Assembly (NCBI GenBank): GCA_016186525.1
Contig: JACPLM010000005.1
Location: 1-9,402 of the forward strand
DNA from: Candidatus Nealsoniibacteriota bacterium
Lineage (GTDB): Bacteria; Patescibacteriota; Minisyncoccia; Minisyncoccales; MHMH01
DNA: 9,402 bases
Direction: 5' to 3'
Shown here: positions 6,859 to 9,402 of the stretch, in pieces
Position numbering within the stretch: the stretch's first letter is position 1
Layout of the letters: every line of letters starts with the position of its first letter
Made by a program: the position numbers and the translations under genes
Notes under the pieces: generated by a model
Databases searched by the model: none
Told to the model about the DNA's origin: nothing
The model's input: the letters and a program-made list of their open reading frames with translations, nothing else

Positions 6859-7569
6859 ATGGCTATTCTTTATATTGTCGGTACCCCAATAGGTAATCTT
6901 AAGGATATCACCCTTCGCGCCTTGGAAGTATTACGCGGGGTTGATTTTATTTTATGCGAGGATACTAGGGTAACCCAGAAATTATTGGATCGCTACGAAA
7001 TTAAAACTTCAACTTTAAGCTATCACCAGCACTCGCAGCTGAAAAAAGCTGAATATGTTATTCAGCTTTTAAAAGACGGTAAAAATTTAGCTTTGGTTTC
7101 AGATGCCGGCACCCCGGGTATTTCCGATCCCGGCAATAAACTAATCGCTGAAATTACAGGGGTTGCACCCCTGCAAATTGCAGGGGTTGCACCCCTGCAA
7201 ATTACGCCAATTCCAGGGCCTTCAGCTTTAACGGCAGCTGCTTCTATTTCCGGATTTTCGATGGATAGGTTTGTTTTTATGGGCTTCCCTCCGGCAAAAA
7301 ATAAAAGGAAAAAATTCTTTGAGGAAGCGGTCAATTCAAAATACCCGGTTATTTTTTACGAATCTCCATATAGGATATTAAAAACACTTAAGGAGCTAAG
7401 CTCCTATACTGAGGAGCTTAGCTCCTTAAAAAGCTCTTTAAAAATAGTGGTCTGCCGGGAATTGACAAAAAAGTTCGAAACAATTTATCGCGGAACTATC
7501 GAAGAGGTTTTAGAAAAACTCGGAAGAGAGGAAATTAAGGGAGAATTCGTGGTTATAATAGGGAAATAG
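6859..7569 (+). CDS. rsmI: 16S rRNA (cytidine(1402)-2'-O)-methyltransferase RsmI
   Basis: RsmI transfers a methyl group from SAM to the 2'-O of C1402 in the decoding centre of 16S rRNA. Family landmarks are clear: LYIVGTPIGNLKDIT (residues 4-18), ILCEDTRVTQKLL (31-43), LVSDAGTPGISDPG (79-92), the SAM-site PIPGPSA (117-123), FVFMGFPP, and RELTKKFE near 200-207. The product is 236 aa against roughly 280-290 in E. coli-type proteins; most of the difference is the missing C-terminal extension, as is common in small genomes. Two segments look inserted. Residues 101-115 (GVAPLQIAGVAPLQI) come from a tandemly duplicated palindromic 24-bp unit just before the GPSA motif. Residues 178-190 (KELSSYTEELSSL) come from a 42-bp palindrome. 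Both keep the frame. The gene overlaps the minus-strand gene by 17 bp tail-to-tail. Start ATG 6859 lacks an evident Shine-Dalgarno sequence but fits the family N-terminus exactly. Confidence 0.96.
   Translation: MAILYIVGTPIGNLKDITLRALEVLRGVDFILCEDTRVTQKLLDRYEIKTSTLSYHQHSQLKKAEYVIQLLKDGKNLALVSDAGTPGISDPGNKLIAEITGVAPLQIAGVAPLQITPIPGPSALTAAASISGFSMDRFVFMGFPPAKNKRKKFFEEAVNSKYPVIFYESPYRILKTLKELSSYTEELSSLKSSLKIVVCRELTKKFETIYRGTIEEVLEKLGREEIKGEFVVIIGK
7157..7204 (+). repeat. Tandemly duplicated 24-bp palindromic unit inside rsmI
   Basis: A 24-bp unit beginning CAGGGGTTGCACCCCTGC and ending AAATTG occurs at 7157-7180 and again at 7181-7204, differing only in the last base. Each copy has inverted arms around TTGCA; in the second copy the arms are 9 bp (TTGCAGGGG at 7178-7186, CCCCTGCAA at 7192-7200). 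The unit is 8 codons, so duplication preserves the frame and gives the peptide repeat GVAPLQI(A/T). AAATTA also precedes the first copy, suggesting that the flank is part of the repeat. Confidence 0.9.
7388..7429. repeat. 42-bp perfect palindrome inside rsmI
   Basis: Two 18-bp arms, TTAAGGAGCTAAGCTCCT (7388-7405) and its exact reverse complement (7412-7429), flank the 6-nt spacer ATACTG. Each arm itself contains a 15-mer palindrome (AGGAGCT, one base, AGCTCCT). It encodes KELSSYTEELSSL in rsmI. On the minus strand the hairpin is followed 3 nt later by five Ts (7384-7380), so it might also stop transcription coming from the minus-strand gene. The palindrome is certain; any function is inferred. 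Confidence 0.9.
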
Positions 7570-8005
7570 CTGCTAAAACTACTATAATTTGCACAAGAAT
7601 CCCTAAAATAGGCGGTTTTCTTTTAGTTTCAGAGTCGTAAATGTCGTTTACGGCTTTATGTAATTTTTGATGTTGCATGATTGACTTATTTTGTGGGAAA
7701 AGAATACTAAGCAGGGTTATCCCGTCTGGTATCATGGCCGAGAAAGCAGCGATAAATATTGCAGGATTGTTGCTTGAGAATAAGGTAACGATCAAGATGC
7801 CGAAGAAAATGTCCAAAAAAACCTTTAAAAAATCGAAAAAAGATTTGTTCCAGCGCCCTTTCTTTATATTCTCAATAGTATATTCTGTTTGAGGAAGCGA
7901 ATCCAGAAAATAATGGCTCAAGAGGGCTAATGGGATAGCGAGAATTGGATTTGATATTTTTGCAGCGACTGCAGCTCCCGTAATAATATGGGCAGTTAAA
8001 ATCAT
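7553..8005 (-). CDS. Small integral membrane protein, YdjM/DUF457-like
   Basis: This 150 aa protein is hydrophobic, with likely membrane spans near residues 8-16 to 30, 58-78, 82-102 and 134-150. It opens with MILTAHIITGAAVAAK and has SHYFLDSLPQTEY at 30-42, giving H6, H31 and D35. This resembles the start of YdjM/DUF457 'metal-dependent hydrolase' membrane proteins (H..G, then SH..LD.LP), and similar short proteins are frequent hypotheticals in CPR genomes. A further MIPDG motif near residue 91 and QKLHKAV near 118-124 could supply other metal ligands. Activity is unproven and the family call is tentative. It reads toward rsmI, and its stop (TAA, 7555-7553) lies inside the rsmI 3' end, a 17-bp convergent overlap. 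It is divergent from metG across 33 bp. No Shine-Dalgarno sequence precedes the ATG at 8005. Confidence 0.75.
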   Translation of the reverse strand: MILTAHIITGAAVAAKISNPILAIPLALLSHYFLDSLPQTEYTIENIKKGRWNKSFFDFLKVFLDIFFGILIVTLFSSNNPAIFIAAFSAMIPDGITLLSILFPQNKSIMQHQKLHKAVNDIYDSETKRKPPILGILVQIIVVLAAISLL

Positions 8006-8015
8006 AAAGGTTTAA

Positions 8016-8024
8016 TGATATAAT
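8016..8024 (+). promoter_or_regulatory. Extended -10 promoter element for metG
   Basis: On the plus strand the sequence reads TGATATAAT, again TG-N-TATAAT (hexamer 8019-8024). Transcription starting near 8031 would leave only about 8 nt before the metG ATG at 8039, so the mRNA would be leaderless or nearly so. This fits the absence of a Shine-Dalgarno sequence. The -35 region would fall inside the divergent gene's first codons and is not a good match. Confidence 0.5.
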
Positions 8025-8025
8025 C

Positions 8026-8034
8026 ATTATAACA
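8026..8034 (-). promoter_or_regulatory. Extended -10 promoter element for the minus-strand membrane protein gene
   Basis: On the minus strand the sequence reads TGTTATAAT, a perfect TG-N-TATAAT extended -10 hexamer (hexamer 8031-8026). Transcription would start about 7 bp downstream, giving a leader of roughly 12-15 nt before the ATG at 8005. An extended -10 does not need a strong -35, and none is obvious. Confidence 0.5.
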
Positions 8035-8038
8035 CATT

Positions 8039-9402
8039 ATGAAGAAGAAATTTTATATCACAACTAGCATTGCTTATGCTAACGCCCTGCCTCATTTGGG
8101 CTATGCTTTGGAAACTATTCAGGCGGATGTTTTAGCCAGACACCGCCGTATTTTGGGTGAAGATGTTTTCTTTTTGACCGGTACCGATGAACACGGCAGA
8201 AAGGTGCTGGAGGCGGCTTCAGCCGCGGGCAAAACCCCGGAAGATTTTACAGATGAAATTTCCGGAAAATTTAAAGAATTGGCTAAAGTTCTTAATTTAT
8301 CCAACAACGATTTTATCCGCACCACCGATAAAAAAAGGCATTGGCCGCAAGCTCAAGAAGTTTGGCTGAAATTAAAAGAAAACGGAGATATTTATAAAAA
8401 GAAATATAAAGGGCTTTACTGTGTTGGCTGCGAAGCATTTATCACCAAAAAAGATTTAGTTGATGGGAAATGCCATATTCATCAAAAAACACCCGAAGTC
8501 ATAGAAGAAGAAAACTACTTTTTCCGCCTTTCAAAATACTCTTCAAAAATTAGCGATATTTTGAAGAAAGATAATATTAAGATAATTCCAGAAACGCGAA
8601 AGAATGAAATGTTAAGCTTTGCCAAGCAGGGCTTGGAAGATATTAGTTTTTCAAGGCCAAGAAAAGACTTAACGTGGGGAATACCCGTGCCCGATGATAA
8701 AACTCAGACTATATATGTTTGGGCAGACGCGCTTACTAATTATCTTTCTGGCGCTCCGGGGCGCTGGCCAGCCGATGTCCACTGCATCGGCAAAGACATA
8801 CAAAAATTCCATTGCCTGATTTGGCCGGGCATGCTTTTGTCTTTAGGCCTGCCCCTGCCCAAGACCATATTAGTGCACGGCTTTATCAATGTAGCCGGCC
8901 AGAAAATGTCAAAATCTCTGGGAAACGTAATTGATCCAGTTGAACTAGTTAAAAGATACGGAGTAGACCCTGTAAGATATTTCTTATTGCGAGAAATTCC
9001 GCCGACAGAGGACGGGGACTTCACTTATGAAAAATTCGAGCAAAGATATAATTCTGATTTAGCCAAAGGAATAGGGAATCTCGTAGCGAGAGTAATAACA
9101 CTTGCTAAAATTTCCAATTTCCAATTTCCAATTTCCAATAAATTTTCAAATTCAAATTTTCAAACAATAATAAACAAAATTAAAAAAGAGTGCGATCGTT
9201 CCCTTAATAAATTTAAGTTCAATGAGGCGCTGGCGGTGATTTGGGAGTTGATTGGTTGGTGCGATAAATATATTGAGAAAGAAAAACCTTGGGTAGAGAC
9301 AAAAAATCAACTATCAGTTATCAGCGATTTATCATATGCCCTATCTAATATAGCTCAGATGTTGCAGCCGTTTTTGCCGGAAACATCGGAGAAAATTTTA
9401 GA
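8039..9402 (+). CDS. metG: Methionine--tRNA ligase, N-terminal 454 residues (runs off the window)
   Basis: This class I synthetase charges initiator and elongator tRNA-Met. The frame is open from ATG 8039 to the window edge, so the 3' end is missing. The catalytic Rossmann fold shows the HIGH-type signature at H19-L-G-Y22 (PHLGY), FLTGTDEHG at about 48-56, and KMSKS at 289-293. A single zinc knuckle, C128-x2-C131 and C145-x2-H148, is the one-knuckle arrangement known from Thermus thermophilus MetRS. The anticodon-binding helical bundle begins near 340; KPWVETK and QPFLPETSEKIL, the latter ending at the edge, are typical. Residues 358-375 (from ISNFQFPISNKF to NFQ) come from heptamer repeats and look inserted into a variable stretch between helices. 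Whether a C-terminal tRNA-binding domain follows cannot be seen. The gene diverges from the minus-strand membrane protein gene. Confidence 0.96.
   Translation, partial: MKKKFYITTSIAYANALPHLGYALETIQADVLARHRRILGEDVFFLTGTDEHGRKVLEAASAAGKTPEDFTDEISGKFKELAKVLNLSNNDFIRTTDKKRHWPQAQEVWLKLKENGDIYKKKYKGLYCVGCEAFITKKDLVDGKCHIHQKTPEVIEEENYFFRLSKYSSKISDILKKDNIKIIPETRKNEMLSFAKQGLEDISFSRPRKDLTWGIPVPDDKTQTIYVWADALTNYLSGAPGRWPADVHCIGKDIQKFHCLIWPGMLLSLGLPLPKTILVHGFINVAGQKMSKSLGNVIDPVELVKRYGVDPVRYFLLREIPPTEDGDFTYEKFEQRYNSDLAKGIGNLVARVITLAKISNFQFPISNKFSNSNFQTIINKIKKECDRSLNKFKFNEALAVIWELIGWCDKYIEKEKPWVETKNQLSVISDLSYALSNIAQMLQPFLPETSEKIL
9111..9163 (+). repeat. Heptamer repeat element inside metG
   Basis: TTTCCAA is repeated exactly four times (9111-9138). 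A 4-nt spacer TAAA follows, then TTTTCAA, ATTCAAA and TTTTCAA (9143-9163). The order of four heptamers, a 4-nt spacer and then TTTTCAA matches the minus strand of the block upstream of rsmI. It encodes Ser-, Asn-, Phe- and Gln-rich residues 358-375 of MetRS without interrupting the frame. Confidence 0.85.
9307..9327 (+). repeat. Possible second, degenerate heptamer block in metG
   Basis: Three 7-bp units, CAACTAT, CAGTTAT and CAGCGAT, lie in register, followed by the related TTATCAT. They encode part of NQLSVISDLSYALS in the anticodon-binding bundle. The units are less alike than in the other blocks, and the peptide fits the family here, so this may be chance. Confidence 0.4.

Noticed and set aside
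7636..7652. Inverted repeat CGTAAA-TGTCG-TTTACG
   Set aside because: Arms of only 6 bp inside the coding sequence of the minus-strand gene, with no T tract; likely chance.
7677..7892. Plus-strand 71-codon open frame opposite the small membrane protein gene
   Set aside because: It lies wholly antisense to a frame with a coherent membrane-protein pattern, and its Lys-rich product looks like a shadow translation.
8740..9024. Minus-strand 94-codon open frame within metG
   Set aside because: It is antisense to the KMSKS region of an unmistakable MetRS and shows no recognisable motif of its own.
1..9402. Alternative genetic code (TGA = Gly) as in SR1/Gracilibacteria
   Set aside because: TGA ends the ATPase, M16 and AI-2E genes at sensible family lengths, and there are no in-frame TGA codons inside conserved genes.

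Overview
The window reads as a stretch of a reduced bacterial genome, most likely Candidate Phyla Radiation / Patescibacteria (Parcubacteria-like). The reasons are the tight gene packing, the A+T-leaning codon use, few clear Shine-Dalgarno sites, short versions of housekeeping proteins (RecO about 211 aa, RsmI 236 aa), single-chain class II glycyl-tRNA synthetase, and a VirD4/TraD-like ATPase next to a short unknown protein. TGA is used as a stop by several genes, so the SR1/Gracilibacteria TGA=Gly code does not apply. The taxon is an inference from gene style; no marker gene such as 16S rRNA is present.

Layout. Positions 1-375 hold the 3' end of a type IV secretion-type coupling ATPase. Positions 410-877 encode an unrecognised 155 aa protein with a proline-rich N-terminus. 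From 885 to 6734 there is a run of five co-directional genes that overlap or nearly touch: recO, a membrane-anchored protein with Ig-like domains, glyQS, an M16 zinc peptidase and an AI-2E family membrane protein. Positions 6735-6858 are a non-coding segment made almost wholly of 7-bp repeat units in two opposed blocks. rsmI follows (6859-7569) and overlaps tail-to-tail with a small membrane protein on the minus strand (7553-8005). A 33-bp divergent promoter region separates that gene from metG, which runs off the right edge.

Function. The genes are mostly housekeeping: recombination repair (recO), aminoacylation (glyQS, metG) and 16S rRNA methylation (rsmI). Interleaved are envelope genes: the Ig-like surface protein, the M16 peptidase, the AI-2E protein and the small membrane protein. 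I see no defence system, CRISPR array, transposase, rRNA or tRNA, and no convincing new multi-gene system.

The most interesting signal is at repeat scale. Short low-complexity or palindromic elements sit inside conserved genes without breaking the frame. There is a 4x7-bp block in recO, a 24-bp unit duplicated in tandem and a 42-bp near-perfect palindrome in rsmI, and one or two heptamer blocks in metG. The metG element and the block upstream of rsmI share one architecture: four heptamers, a 4-nt spacer, then TTTTCAA. This suggests one dispersed repeat family that inserts both between and within genes.
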